A DNA stretch of 53,678 nt from Gulosibacter massiliensis. GTDB taxonomy: Bacteria > Actinomycetota > Actinomycetes > Actinomycetales > Microbacteriaceae. The translations under genes were made by a program, and so were the position numbers. The stretch is taken from positions 1 through 53,678 of the forward strand of contig CAMFDU010000005.1 of the NCBI GenBank assembly GCA_945949175.1. The letters are read 5' to 3'. Of this stretch, positions 36,643 to 45,556 are shown one piece after another. The notes under the pieces are model-generated. The model made no database searches. It was not told the DNA's origin and was given only the letters and a program-made list of their open reading frames with translations. Position 1 is the first letter of the stretch. Each line of letters opens with the position of its first letter.

Positions 36643-37314
36643 ATGTGTGGCCGGTATGCCTCGACGCTGAGCGGAGAAGAACTCGGTCGCTATTTTCATG
36701 CAGACGAGATCGCCGACATTGAGCTGCGTCCGTCGTGGAACATCGCCCCGACGACGACCGTTCCGATTGTTGTCGAGAAACGCGACGACCGCGCTCGGCT
36801 GGTGACGACCGCGCGGTGGTCGCTCGTGCCGCCGTTCGCCGAAAGTCTCACTCTCAGATACCCGACGTTCAACGCCCGTAGCGAAACCGTGACCGAGAAA
36901 CCGACGTTTCGCGGTTCGGTCGGACATCAACGGGCGATTCTCCCCGCCGACGCCTATTTCGAGTGGTTGACCGAGGGGAAAGTCAAGACGCCACACGCGG
37001 TCACCTCACCGACAGGCGAACTTGCCTTCGCCGCCCTTTATTCGTGGTGGCGAGCGGACCCGACGAGTGACTGGGTGCTCACGGCGACCATTTTGACGAT
37101 GGCGGCTCCCGAACCGATCGCGTGGCTTCACGATCGGACCCCGGTCGTTCTTGCGCCCGAAGACTGGGACTGGTGGTTGAACCGTGAGACGACGGCGGAT
37201 CAGTCGTTCGTCGACGACGCTGTGGCGCGGTCCCGGCCTGTCGCCGGTGCGCTCATCGTTCACGAGGTTGCGCCGCTCGTTGGGAACGGGCCGCACCTGC
37301 TCGGCCCCGTCTAG
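36643..37314 (+). CDS. SRAP/HMCES-type abasic-site DNA crosslinking protein
   Basis: A 223-residue SOS-response-associated peptidase family protein (YedK/HMCES), which forms a thiazolidine link between its N-terminal Cys and an abasic site in single-stranded DNA. C2 is exposed after Met removal (MCGRY). Other active-site residues are N77 and E81 in FNARSE, E107 in AYFEWL and H163 in LHDRTPV. Glu and His positions match the family, with HDRTP replacing the common HxRMP. It begins directly after the Dabb stop, so it belongs to that operon. Confidence 0.92.
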   Translation: MCGRYASTLSGEELGRYFHADEIADIELRPSWNIAPTTTVPIVVEKRDDRARLVTTARWSLVPPFAESLTLRYPTFNARSETVTEKPTFRGSVGHQRAILPADAYFEWLTEGKVKTPHAVTSPTGELAFAALYSWWRADPTSDWVLTATILTMAAPEPIAWLHDRTPVVLAPEDWDWWLNRETTADQSFVDDAVARSRPVAGALIVHEVAPLVGNGPHLLGPV

Positions 37315-37338
37315 CGCTTGCGTTTGTAGACTGGGGGT

Positions 37339-37791
37339 ATGTCCGTGAACCCTGATTTGGTGGGGCGAGAGTTCTCGCCCGTCGGCCCATATCTTGTGGG
37401 CCGAGAGAAAGTGCGAGAGTTCGCACGAGCCGTTTTTGCGACCAACCCCATCTATCTGGATGCCACTGCCGCGCGCGCGGCCGGCCACGCCGATGTTGTT
37501 GCACCACCGACCTTCCCGGTCGTCGTTCAAGAACTCACCCTCGCCCAGTTGCTCGCCGAGCCAGATGCCAACATCGATTTCTCGCGGGTAGTCCACGGTG
37601 ACCAGCGATTCACCTATTCGCGCCCAGTTGTCGCCGGTGACGAATTGACCGCGACACTCTCGGTCTCGAGTGTCAAGACCCTCGGCGGACACTCGATGGT
37701 CACCGCCGAAAGTGTGATGACCGATGCGAAGGGCGACCACGTCGTCACGGCGATTTCCACTCTGGTCGTCCGAGGAGACGAATCGCCATGA
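37339..37791 (+). CDS. MaoC-type dehydratase N-terminal-domain protein (HadA-like)
   Basis: A 150-residue protein of the FAS1-type dehydratase N-terminal family, as in mycobacterial HadA/HadC. It starts MSVNPDLVGREFSPVGPYLVGREKVREFARAV and carries ATARAAGHADVVAPPTFPVV and FSRVVHGDQRFTYSRPVVAGDEL. The family's hotdog fold supplies a non-catalytic or structural partner to a MaoC-type subunit. Its stop overlaps the next gene's start (ATGA), as expected for a heterodimer with the protein at 37788-38195. Confidence 0.9.
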   Translation: MSVNPDLVGREFSPVGPYLVGREKVREFARAVFATNPIYLDATAARAAGHADVVAPPTFPVVVQELTLAQLLAEPDANIDFSRVVHGDQRFTYSRPVVAGDELTATLSVSSVKTLGGHSMVTAESVMTDAKGDHVVTAISTLVVRGDESP

Positions 37792-38195
37792 CATCGGGAC
37801 TTTCCGTCGGTGACGTGGTCACCACCAACACCATTCACCTTGATCGCGGAGCGCTCGTTCGGTATGCGGGTGCGAGCGGCGACTTCAACCCCATTCACTA
37901 TCGTGACGACATCGCCCAGTCCGTTGGGCTTCCGGGAGTTCTTGCACACGGGATGTTGACGATGGGGCTTGCTATTCAGCCCGCGCTCGAATTCCTCGAG
38001 ACAAAGGGTCGTGTCATCGATTACGGTGTGCGATTCACGCGTCCCGTCCTCGTCGACGCGACGAATGGCTCAGATATCACTGTCGAAACGAAGGTCGGAT
38101 CCGTCATGGACGATGCTGTCCGCTTCGACCTCACGGTGACTTTTGGTGGCCAGACCGTTCTCGGTAAAGCCCAGGTTCAGGTTGTTTTTGACTAA
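37788..38195 (+). CDS. MaoC-family dehydratase (HadB-like)
   Basis: A 135-residue hotdog-fold hydratase/dehydratase. The catalytic Asp/His pair lies in the (R)-hydratase motif GASGDFNPIHYRDDIA, and GVLAHGMLTMGL follows. Together with the upstream HadA-like subunit it probably dehydrates 3-hydroxyacyl-ACP or -CoA; the acyl length is unknown. Its end is immediately followed by murB, with an 8-base overlap if TTG 38188 is the murB start. Confidence 0.9.
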   Translation: MTSGLSVGDVVTTNTIHLDRGALVRYAGASGDFNPIHYRDDIAQSVGLPGVLAHGMLTMGLAIQPALEFLETKGRVIDYGVRFTRPVLVDATNGSDITVETKVGSVMDDAVRFDLTVTFGGQTVLGKAQVQVVFD

Positions 38196-39279
38196 CACCG
38201 CAGAATTCCGTGACCTCACGACACTGCGGGTCGGGGGTTCGATATCGGATTTCCGCGAGCCTAAAACCCGTGCCGAGCTCATCGAAACATTTCACGAGGT
38301 CAGTTCGGCACGTGAACCGTGGTTCCTTCTCGGCGGCGGATCGAACATCGTGGTTTCGGACGAACCTTTCGATGGAACCGTGATTCGGGTCGTGACGCAG
38401 GGAATCGACCGTCACACCGACGGCGACCGAGTACTGGTCACCGCCCAGGCGGGCGAGTCTTGGGACGCGCTCGTCGAATGGACCGTGGACAACGGTTTGG
38501 CCGGGCTTGAAGCGCTAAGCGGTATTCCCGGAACCGTCGGGGGTGCGCCGATCCAGAACATCGGTGCGTACGGCGCGGAATTAGCCGACCCTTTTGAATC
38601 ACTTCAGTTCGTTCCACCGGGGCGAGGCGACGTGGTCACACTTCGACCCGACGCACTGAACTTCGGATATCGCCATTCATCACTAAAGCACGGCCTCGAC
38701 GGTCTTGTCGTGTCGGTGACCTTCGCGCTGACACCGTCGGAAACCTCGACCCCAATCAAGTTCGAACAGCTCGCCAACGCTCTCGGCGTCCCGCTAGGAG
38801 CAACCGTGGCGCTCGCCGACATTCGTCGAGCAGTCCTCGAACTTCGAGCCAGTAAGGGAATGGTCATCAGCGACGACCCCGATTCTGTCAGCGTCGGATC
38901 GTTCTTTACGAATCCCGTCGTGGCCGACGAATTGTCGCGGCAGTTGCCGGCGGACGCTCCGCGCTTTCCGCTGCGAGCCGAGCGGTCTCCACTCGTTTTT
39001 CCACTGGGCGTCGAACCCGAATTCGTCGATTTCGACACCGAGCCGACCGAAGTGAAACTGAGCGCCGCGTGGCTCATTGAGCGCGCTGGCATCGGTAAGG
39101 GTTTTTCGCTCGCCGGCAGTGACGCTGCAGTATCCACCAAGCACACCTTGGCCATCATCAACCGCGGTAATGCCACGGCGGACCAAGTGCTCGAATTGGC
39201 GCGTTACGTCACAATTCGCGTTCACGACACGTTCGGGGTGATGCTCGAACCCGAACCGACGATGATCGGTTTCGACTAG
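38188..39279 (+). CDS. murB: UDP-N-acetylenolpyruvoylglucosamine reductase
   Basis: The 363-residue flavoenzyme reduces enolpyruvyl-UDP-GlcNAc to UDP-MurNAc in peptidoglycan synthesis. The FAD-binding [35 protein letters not shown] and the catalytic Ser in [13 protein letters not shown] are present, with the terminal EPEPTMIG carrying the conserved Glu. The frame is open from 38143 but starts near TTG 38188, which overlaps the MaoC stop; TTG 38182 is an alternative. The 3' end overlaps the convergent aminotransferase by 4 bases. Confidence 0.93.
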   Translation: MTNTAEFRDLTTLRVGGSISDFREPKTRAELIETFHEVSSAREPWFLLGGGSNIVVSDEPFDGTVIRVVTQGIDRHTDGDRVLVTAQAGESWDALVEWTVDNGLAGLEALSGIPGTVGGAPIQNIGAYGAELADPFESLQFVPPGRGDVVTLRPDALNFGYRHSSLKHGLDGLVVSVTFALTPSETSTPIKFEQLANALGVPLGATVALADIRRAVLELRASKGMVISDDPDSVSVGSFFTNPVVADELSRQLPADAPRFPLRAERSPLVFPLGVEPEFVDFDTEPTEVKLSAAWLIERAGIGKGFSLAGSDAAVSTKHTLAIINRGNATADQVLELARYVTIRVHDTFGVMLEPEPTMIGFD

Positions 39280-40478
39280 GCGAACAGTTTCTGCAAGCGC
39301 TGGAGTCCTTCGAGCAATTCGTCGTCACCCAGGGCGTAGGCAAAACGCAAATAGCCGCTCGGACCGAACGCTTCACCGGGAACGACCGCGACTTCGGCGG
39401 TATCAAGAATGTAGTCGGCCAGTTGAAGGGTCGAGTCGATTCGCTGCCCACCCCATTCGCGACCGAGCAATGCCGTGACGTCGGCATAGACATAAAACGC
39501 CCCGCCCGGCTTTGGGACTACAAATCCGTCGATTTTGGATAACTCGGCCACCATCACCTCGCGTCGACGAGCGAACGCTTTCTTCATGTCATCCACGACG
39601 GATTGGTCGCCGTTGAGGGCCGCAATCGCGGCGCGTTGCGAGATGTTAGACACATTGCTTGACAGGTGCGATTGCAGGTTGGCTGCCGCGGCCGTGACAT
39701 CAGGAGGCGAGATCATCCAGCCGAGACGCCATCCGGTCATCGCATATGTTTTTGCGACACCGTTGACGAGAATCGTTTGGTTCGCCAGTTCGGGAACGGC
39801 CTCGAGAATCGAAACCGCGTGATCGCCGTCGTAAACCAGGTTTTGGTAAATCTCGTCAGAAATCACCCACAACCCGTGGTCTAGAGCCCACTGTCCGATC
39901 GCACGTGTCTGTTCCGCGTTGTACGTCGCTCCGGTCGGGTTCGAGGGCGACACGAACAGCAACACCTTGGTTTTTGGGGTGCGAGCCGCTTCGAGTTGTT
40001 CGACTGTCACGAGATAGCCGTTTTCTGCTCCCGCGAATACGTCGACCGCGACACCTCCGGACAATGCAATTACTTCTGGATAGGTCGTCCAAAATGGAGT
40101 GGGCACGATCACCTCGTCGCCCTCGTCAAGCAGCGCCTGGAATGCCTGATACACCGCTTGCTTGCCGCCATTCGTCACAATGACCTGGGAAGCCGAGACC
40201 GCAATGCCCGAATCGCGGTGCGTTTTTTGAGCGATCGCTTCCCGCAACTCGGGTAAGCCAGCGGCCGGCGTGTACCGGTGATTCTTGGGGTCAATGACCG
40301 CGGCGACTGCCGCCTCAACGATGTGTTCCGGGGTGGCGAAGTCGGGCTCTCCTGCGCCATACGAAATGATTGGGCGGCCCTCGGCTTTGAGAGCTTTGGC
40401 TTTTGCATCGACCTTTAACGTCGCGCTTTCGGCGATTGCGCCAATGCGCCTGGATACTCGTTTTTTCGGTTCAGTCAC
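39276..40478 (-). CDS. Aspartate/aromatic aminotransferase (class I)
   Basis: A 400-residue PLP-dependent enzyme. The Schiff-base Lys is K243 in [18 protein letters not shown]208 of ISDEIY pairs with the cofactor ring, and PSNPTG near 178-183 is the family signature. The N-terminus ([13 protein letters not shown]) is typical of the Igamma aspartate aminotransferases, which make aspartate and may also act on prephenate or aromatic acids. The start is GTG 40478. It stands alone, with secE transcribed divergently beyond tRNA-Trp. Confidence 0.9.
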   Translation of the reverse strand: MTEPKKRVSRRIGAIAESATLKVDAKAKALKAEGRPIISYGAGEPDFATPEHIVEAAVAAVIDPKNHRYTPAAGLPELREAIAQKTHRDSGIAVSASQVIVTNGGKQAVYQAFQALLDEGDEVIVPTPFWTTYPEVIALSGGVAVDVFAGAENGYLVTVEQLEAARTPKTKVLLFVSPSNPTGATYNAEQTRAIGQWALDHGLWVISDEIYQNLVYDGDHAVSILEAVPELANQTILVNGVAKTYAMTGWRLGWMISPPDVTAAAANLQSHLSSNVSNISQRAAIAALNGDQSVVDDMKKAFARRREVMVAELSKIDGFVVPKPGGAFYVYADVTALLGREWGGQRIDSTLQLADYILDTAEVAVVPGEAFGPSGYLRFAYALGDDELLEGLQRLQKLFA

Positions 40479-40517
40479 GCATCCAGATTAGTCTTCATTT
40501 AGCTGGTGGACCTCGCT

Positions 40518-40546
40518 TTGGAGAATGGGCTTTGCTGGCATACACT
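40518..40546 (+). promoter_or_regulatory. Promoter of tRNA-Trp/secE block
   Basis: TTGGAG at 40518-40523 and TACACT at 40541-40546 are spaced by 17 bases, with transcription expected near 40553, 60 bases before tRNA-Trp. The transcript may continue into secE and nusG. Confidence 0.45.
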
Positions 40547-40615
40547 TGATTTTTGGTGCCAAACACCATGCTTCGTCGTGCCCTCAGGCAAAAGGCAAGG
40601 CCGGTGTTCACGCAC

Positions 40616-40688
40616 AGGGCGGTGGCTCAATTGGTAGAGCAGCGGTCTCCAAAACCGCAGGTTGCAGGTTCGAGTCCTGTCCGCCCTG
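40616..40688 (+). tRNA. tRNA-Trp (CCA)
   Basis: A 73-base cloverleaf with acceptor stem AGGGCGG/CCGCCCT and discriminator G40688. The anticodon stem GCGGT/ACCGC encloses CTCCAAA, giving anticodon CCA at 40649-40651. The T-arm has GGTTCGAGTCC. Its place just before secE is the usual actinobacterial arrangement. Confidence 0.97.
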
Positions 40689-40734
40689 CGAATGTCGGGC
40701 CACCGACATCCACATTAAACCGAAAGGCAACACC

Positions 40735-40998
40735 GTGACTGACGAAATCACTCCCGCCTCCGCTGAGCGTGGCGAGCGGAACAAGAGCCTTTTCGGCCGC
40801 ATTTCGCAGTTCTTGCGCGAAGTTGTTATCGAGCTTCGCAAGGTCGTCGCACCGACCCGCAAGGAACTCGTTACCTACACCTCGGTCGTTCTCGTCTTCG
40901 TCATCATCATGATGACTCTCATCTCGGGGCTTGACGTCGTGATCGGAACCCTGACGGGTTTCGTATTCGGTAACGGCACTTTCCCGTGGTCCAACTAG
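40735..40998 (+). CDS. secE: Preprotein translocase subunit SecE
   Basis: An 87-residue single-span subunit of the SecYEG channel. A basic amphipathic helix (FGRISQFLREVVIELRKVVAPTRKEL, about residues 21-46) precedes the membrane helix TSVVLVFVIIMMTLISGLDVVIG. GTG 40735 has GAAAGG about 7 bases upstream. It follows tRNA-Trp and precedes nusG by 19 bases, the standard secE-nusG order. Confidence 0.95.
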   Translation: MTDEITPASAERGERNKSLFGRISQFLREVVIELRKVVAPTRKELVTYTSVVLVFVIIMMTLISGLDVVIGTLTGFVFGNGTFPWSN

Positions 40999-41017
40999 GA
41001 ATAAAGGATTAATCAAC

Positions 41018-41818
41018 GTGACCGAAAACAATTTAGACGATATTGACCTCTCGGCTGTCGTAGTGGACCCCGAAGCTGATGCGATTGTCGACGACGCGCT
41101 GGACATTGATTCGCCGGCCGAAGCAACCGCAGCGGATGAAGCGACTCACGACGAAGCCGCCACCACCGCAGAACACGAAGGTTCTGTGGAAGCACCAGTC
41201 GAACCCGAAGAAGACCCCTACGCGGACTTCAAAAAAGAACTTCGCCGCAAGCCGGGTAACTGGTACGTCGTCCACTCGTATGCGGGCTATGAGAAGAAGG
41301 TTAAGACCAATATCGAAAACCGCGTTCTCGCAATGAATATGCAGGACGACATTTTTGAGGTCGCTGTGCCGCTCGAGGACATCGTCGACATCAAGAACGG
41401 TCAGCGCAAGCTCGTTACACGTGTTCGCGTTCCCTCGTATGTCTTGGTTCGGATGAACCTCAACGAAGACTCGTGGTCGACGGTTCGCCACACCCCCGGT
41501 GTCACAGGATTCGTCGGTAACGCCCACAACCCGATTCCACTCTCGCAGCAGGATGCTTTTGACATGCTCAAGACGGAAGCGCCGATTGAAGGCGCACGTT
41601 CGGCCGGCGGACTTAAGACGTCGGGCAAGCGCGACATCACGGTGACGACCGACTTCGAGGTCGGTGAAACCGTCGGCATCAAGGAAGGCGCGTTCGCGGG
41701 TCTTCAGGGAACAATTCACGAGATTCACCTCGATTCCGGCAAGCTCTCGATCTTCATCAACGTCTTCGGTCGCGACACGGCCGTCGAGTTCACCTTCAGC
41801 CAGGTGGAAAAGCAGTAA
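41018..41818 (+). CDS. nusG: Transcription termination/antitermination factor NusG
   Basis: The 266-residue elongation factor binds RNA polymerase. An acidic, low-complexity N-terminal extension of about 75 residues, common in actinobacterial NusG, precedes the NGN domain (WYVVHSYAGYEKKVKTN, from about residue 82; LVTRVRVPSYVLVRM) and a C-terminal KOW motif (FEVGETVGIKEGAFAGLQGT). The start is GTG 41018. It belongs to the secE-nusG-rplK-rplA order. Confidence 0.96.
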   Translation: MTENNLDDIDLSAVVVDPEADAIVDDALDIDSPAEATAADEATHDEAATTAEHEGSVEAPVEPEEDPYADFKKELRRKPGNWYVVHSYAGYEKKVKTNIENRVLAMNMQDDIFEVAVPLEDIVDIKNGQRKLVTRVRVPSYVLVRMNLNEDSWSTVRHTPGVTGFVGNAHNPIPLSQQDAFDMLKTEAPIEGARSAGGLKTSGKRDITVTTDFEVGETVGIKEGAFAGLQGTIHEIHLDSGKLSIFINVFGRDTAVEFTFSQVEKQ

Positions 41819-41897
41819 CCAAGGATTACCACCCGACGCACAAGGCGCCGACGTGGGAGCGCGTGACACCCGTCACGCACGACAGTAAGGAAAGAAA

Positions 41898-42326
41898 ATG
41901 GCAGCAAAGAAGAAGGTCACCGGCCTCATCAAGCTCCAGATCCAGGCCGGCGCGGCTAACCCCGCTCCGCCCATCGGTCCGGCGCTCGGTCAGCACGGTG
42001 TCAACATCATGGAGTTCTGCACCGCCTACAACAACGCGACGCAGGACAAGCGTGGAAACGTTATTCCCGTTGAAATCACGGTGTACGAGGACCGTTCGTT
42101 CACGTTCATTCTCAAGACGCCGCCGGCAGCCGAGCTCATCAAGAAAGCCGCCGGAGTCGCAAAGGGTTCCTCGACCCCGCACACGGTCAAGGTCGCCAAG
42201 TTGACCAAGGACCAGTTGCGCTCGATTGCCGAGCAGAAGCAGGTTGACCTTAACGCCAACGACGTCGAGGCCGCCGAGAAGATCATTGCCGGCACCGCCC
42301 GCTCTATGGGCATCACGGTCGAATAA
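41898..42326 (+). CDS. rplK: Large ribosomal subunit protein uL11
   Basis: The 142-residue protein binds 23S rRNA at the GTPase-associated centre. The N-terminal [22 protein letters not shown] and C-terminal [11 protein letters not shown] are diagnostic. AAGGAAAG lies just before the ATG. It is followed by rplA after 68 bases. Confidence 0.98.
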   Translation: MAAKKKVTGLIKLQIQAGAANPAPPIGPALGQHGVNIMEFCTAYNNATQDKRGNVIPVEITVYEDRSFTFILKTPPAAELIKKAAGVAKGSSTPHTVKVAKLTKDQLRSIAEQKQVDLNANDVEAAEKIIAGTARSMGITVE

Positions 42327-42394
42327 CCACTTTTCACTAGCGGGAGAGCCGCCAGGCTCACGACACCGCGATTCTCTGAAGGAGAAAACACATT

Positions 42395-43084
42395 ATGGCT
42401 AAGAAATCCAAGGCGTATAACGCCGCCGTCGCTCTTCTCGAAGAGGGCAAGTTCTATTCGCCGGTTGAAGCGGTTGACATCGCCAAGCAGACCGGTTCGG
42501 CAAAGTTCAACTCGACCGTCGAGGTCGCACTGAAGCTTGCCGTCGACCCTCGCAAGTCTGACCAGATGGTTCGTGGAACCGTCATGCTTCCTCACGGCAC
42601 GGGCAAAACCGCGCGCGTCATCGTCTTTGCGACAGGCCCCGCGGCCGAGGCTGCCCTTGCCGCCGGAGCCGACGAGGTGGGTGGAGTCGAACTCATTGAC
42701 AAGGTTGCTGGCGGCTACACAGCGTTCGACGCAGCCGTCTCAACCCCCGAACTCATGGGCCAGGTCGGTCGTCTCGGCAAGGTTCTCGGCCCCCGAAACC
42801 TCATGCCGAATCCCAAGACTGGCACCGTCACACCTGACCCTGCGAAGGCCGTTACCGAGATCAAGGGTGGAAAAATCGAGTTCCGCGTGGACAAGCACTC
42901 GAACGTGCACTTCATCGTAGGCAAAGCATCGTTCTCGGCCGACCAGCTCGGAGACAACTTCCGCGCAGCGCTCGAGGAAGTTCAGCGCGTCAAGCCGTCA
43001 TCGGCGAAGGGTCGTTACATTCAGAAGGCGACGATTTCGACGACGTTCGGCCCAGGAATCCCTCTCGATGTCAGCGCACTCTAA
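42395..43084 (+). CDS. rplA: Large ribosomal subunit protein uL1
   Basis: The 229-residue protein forms the mobile L1 stalk and in many bacteria represses its own operon. Diagnostic segments include [25 protein letters not shown] and [23 protein letters not shown] precedes the ATG. A strong hairpin follows the gene and ends the rplK-rplA unit. Confidence 0.98.
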   Translation: MAKKSKAYNAAVALLEEGKFYSPVEAVDIAKQTGSAKFNSTVEVALKLAVDPRKSDQMVRGTVMLPHGTGKTARVIVFATGPAAEAALAAGADEVGGVELIDKVAGGYTAFDAAVSTPELMGQVGRLGKVLGPRNLMPNPKTGTVTPDPAKAVTEIKGGKIEFRVDKHSNVHFIVGKASFSADQLGDNFRAALEEVQRVKPSSAKGRYIQKATISTTFGPGIPLDVSAL

Positions 43085-43096
43085 GTTCGCAGTTCC

Positions 43097-43130
43097 CACA
43101 AACGCCTCGACTTCGGTCGGGGCGTTTGTG
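43097..43130 (+). terminator. Hairpin terminator after rplA
   Basis: A 15-bp near-perfect stem closed by a TTCG tetraloop (43112-43115), 12 bases after the rplA stop. It lacks a clean T-run after the stem, but the right arm itself contains TTT. It separates rplA from the two-component genes. Confidence 0.7.
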
Positions 43131-43194
43131 CATTCCACATCGCAAACACAGAACTCGTTTGGCAAATTCATAGGAAACTGAGGACACTGGAAGA

Positions 43195-43923
43195 GTGACC
43201 ACAGAAAACGTTGCGCTCGTCAAGCCGGATGGCAAACCCGTTCGGGCCCTCGTTGTCGACGATGAACCGGCTATCTCAGAACTTGTTTCGATGGCGCTTC
43301 GTTACGAAAAGTTCGAGGTGCGCACCGCGGCGAGTGGACGCGACGCCGTTGCTGAAGCAAAAGAATTCAACCCCGACATCATCGTGCTTGACATCATGCT
43401 TCCCGATTTCGATGGGCTCGAGGTCATGCGCCGAATTCGTGCTGAGAATGCCGATGTGCCCGTTCTGTTCCTCACGGCGAAAGACGCCGTCGCCGATCGC
43501 GTCGTCGGTTTGACCGCGGGAGGCGACGACTATGTCACTAAGCCCTTCTCAGTCGAGGAATTGGTCGCACGTATTCGCGGAATCGTTCGCCGTTCCATCC
43601 TGGCAAGCGAAGCACGAGAAGACCCTGAAATCGTTGTTGGCGACCTTGTCCTGAACGAGGAAACCTATGAGGTGTTTCGCGGAGATGCTCGGGTCGAACT
43701 CACGGCCACAGAGTTCGAACTGCTGCGTTACCTCATGCGAAACCCCAAGCGAGTCCTATCCAAAGCTCAGATCTTGGACCGAGTCTGGTCTTACGACTTC
43801 GGCGGGCGTTCGTCAATTGTCGAGATTTACATCTCGTATCTCCGAAAGAAAATCGACACTCTCGGACCTGCAATGATCCACACCGTTCGCGGAGTTGGAT
43901 ACGTTTTGCGTCCGGCGGAGTAA
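43195..43923 (+). CDS. OmpR/PhoB-family response regulator
   Basis: A 242-residue regulator. The receiver domain has the acidic pair at D22-D23, phosphoacceptor D66 in VLDIMLPDFDG, T94 and K116 in TKPFS. The C-terminal winged helix shows LTATEFELLRYLM and EIYISYLRKKID with TVRGVGYVLR. The start is GTG 43195. It is paired with the histidine kinase 3 bases downstream, and both sit between rplA and rplJ. No target can be named. Confidence 0.95.
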   Translation: MTTENVALVKPDGKPVRALVVDDEPAISELVSMALRYEKFEVRTAASGRDAVAEAKEFNPDIIVLDIMLPDFDGLEVMRRIRAENADVPVLFLTAKDAVADRVVGLTAGGDDYVTKPFSVEELVARIRGIVRRSILASEAREDPEIVVGDLVLNEETYEVFRGDARVELTATEFELLRYLMRNPKRVLSKAQILDRVWSYDFGGRSSIVEIYISYLRKKIDTLGPAMIHTVRGVGYVLRPAE

Positions 43924-43926
43924 CCG

Positions 43927-45345
43927 GTGTTCTCCGGTTGGCCCCTCCGAAAGCGACTCATTGCGTCGAGTGCTGCGTTGACTGCGGCAGCGGGCCTTGC
44001 AATCGGGGGAGCAACGATGGTGGGCGTTCGGGCATACATGGTCGGACAATTAGATGAAGAGTTGGTCTCTGCCGCTCAGCGCTTCAACGCGCTCGCGCAA
44101 GGCCGGGGTGAATTCGGCGACAGGCTCGCCGGTCCCGGAATCACCGTCGGAACGGTGCTCGCTGCTGTCGACGGAAACGGCTCGGTCACCGCGGTGTACC
44201 TCGATAGTCGCGCGGCTGCGCAAACGTTCAGTGCGCCCCAACTGCAAGACATTCCGTCCAATGGCTGGGGAACAGGCATCCGAGATGTTCGCATTCGTGA
44301 TTCGGGTGCTTATCGAATGGCCGCGGTCGGAACCTCCCGTGGTGCGACGATCGTGATGGGTTTGCCGACAAACACAATCGACCGATTGGTCTCGCGAATC
44401 GGAGGGTTCTTGCTCGCATTGATCATCGGGGTCGTTGCGTTGGTCGTGTTCGCCGGCCGAAAAGGCGTTGACATCGCCCTTCGCCCCCTCGAGCGAATGC
44501 GCGAAACCGCCCAGCGCGTCTCGGGAATGAACCTTGCTGTCGGCGATGCCGCTCTGACCGAACGAGTTGTGGTCGACGAACCCGACACCGAGGTAGGGCA
44601 ATTGGGGCGAGCGTTCAACCACATGCTCGACAACGTCGACGAGGCCCTCACTGCCCGTCGGGACAGCGAAGCCAAAGTTCGCCAGTTTGTTGCGGATGCA
44701 AGCCACGAACTTCGCACACCGCTCACCGCAATTCGGGGATATTCGGAACTGACCCGTCGTCAGAACATGGACACGAGCCCCGACCTGCGACACTCGCTTG
44801 ACCGAATTGAATCAGAATCGATCCGGATGACCGCATTGGTCGAAGACCTCCTTTTGCTTGCTCGACTCGACGAAGGCCGAGACTTTGATGTGACGACCGT
44901 TGACGTGTCCACATTGGCGAAGGACGCGGTTGCCGATGCGATGGTCGCGGCCCCTGAACACACGTGGAAAATCAAGACGGCCCGCGGCGCAAAGATATTG
45001 GCGGACCGGAATCGCTTCTATCAAGTGCTGGTCAATTTGCTGGCAAACGCCCGCACACACACACCGACCGGCACCGTCGTGTCCACTAGCGTCGCGGTGA
45101 CGCCAGAATCGGTCATCATCACCGTTGCCGATAACGGACCGGGGATTCCCGACGAAATTCGTGGTTCGCTGTTCGAACGATTTGCCCGAGCGGACACGTC
45201 GCGAGCCCGCGCCACCGGTTCGACCGGTTTAGGCTTGGCGATTGTGGAGGGACTCGTTCGAGTCCACAAGGGCGCGATAGTCGTCGAAAGCGAACCGGGG
45301 AACACGCGATTCATCGTGACAATTCCCCGCCTTATTGGTGGCTAG
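43927..45345 (+). CDS. Sensor histidine kinase
   Basis: A 472-residue membrane kinase. Two helices (about residues 10-33 and 158-177) frame an extracytoplasmic sensor of about 125 residues with no recognised fold. A HAMP segment follows, then the phosphoacceptor H260 in FVADASHELRTPLTAIRGYSE. The ATP-binding domain has the N box (NLLANARTHTP), G1 (DNGPGIP) and G2 (STGLGLAIVEG) motifs. GTG 43927 lies 3 bases after the response regulator stop, so the pair is cotranscribed. The signal is unknown. Confidence 0.93.
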   Translation: MFSGWPLRKRLIASSAALTAAAGLAIGGATMVGVRAYMVGQLDEELVSAAQRFNALAQGRGEFGDRLAGPGITVGTVLAAVDGNGSVTAVYLDSRAAAQTFSAPQLQDIPSNGWGTGIRDVRIRDSGAYRMAAVGTSRGATIVMGLPTNTIDRLVSRIGGFLLALIIGVVALVVFAGRKGVDIALRPLERMRETAQRVSGMNLAVGDAALTERVVVDEPDTEVGQLGRAFNHMLDNVDEALTARRDSEAKVRQFVADASHELRTPLTAIRGYSELTRRQNMDTSPDLRHSLDRIESESIRMTALVEDLLLLARLDEGRDFDVTTVDVSTLAKDAVADAMVAAPEHTWKIKTARGAKILADRNRFYQVLVNLLANARTHTPTGTVVSTSVAVTPESVIITVADNGPGIPDEIRGSLFERFARADTSRARATGSTGLGLAIVEGLVRVHKGAIVVESEPGNTRFIVTIPRLIGG

Positions 45346-45346
45346 T

Positions 45347-45376
45347 TTGCGCAGCCGGCTATCCGCCGTGTAACCT
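45347..45376 (+). promoter_or_regulatory. Likely rplJ-rplL promoter
   Basis: TTGCGC (45347-45352) and TAACCT (45371-45376), 18 bases apart, begin right after the kinase stop and precede the L10 leader. Confidence 0.35.
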
Positions 45377-45384
45377 GAGAGGAC

Positions 45385-45512
45385 CGAAGACCGCTGGTTG
45401 TTTCGAACGCAAGTTTGAAATCGAAGTCTCACCCCGGTGAGGACCCGCGCAGGCGAATGAAGTTCCCCAGCGAAAGCTGTTCAACTCCGTGCGTTTGCGC
45501 CGGAGTTTTTTC
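45385..45512 (+). ncRNA. Ribosomal protein L10 leader
   Basis: The 5' leader of rplJL, which L10(L12)4 binds to repress its own synthesis in many bacteria. The segment GACCGCTGGTT, the helix TTCGAACGCAAGTTTGAA and the later AGGACCCGCGCAGG match the expected order of helices and kink-turn of the L10 leader. It ends in an intrinsic-terminator-like hairpin. Boundaries are approximate. Confidence 0.75.
45484..45512 (+). terminator. Attenuator-type terminator in the L10 leader
   Basis: AACTCCG (45484-45490) pairs with CGGAGTT (45502-45508), with further pairing inside the loop, and is followed by TTTT. It lies 45 bases before rplJ, so readthrough must be allowed for rplJL expression. Stabilisation by bound L10 is the expected control. 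Confidence 0.72.
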
Positions 45513-45556
45513 ATTTCCCGTGGCCGTCGGTTCCGTATTCAAACACAAGGAGCACC

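Noticed and set aside
41033-41869. 278-codon frame opposite nusG
   Set aside because: Antisense shadow of nusG; no motif or start signal.
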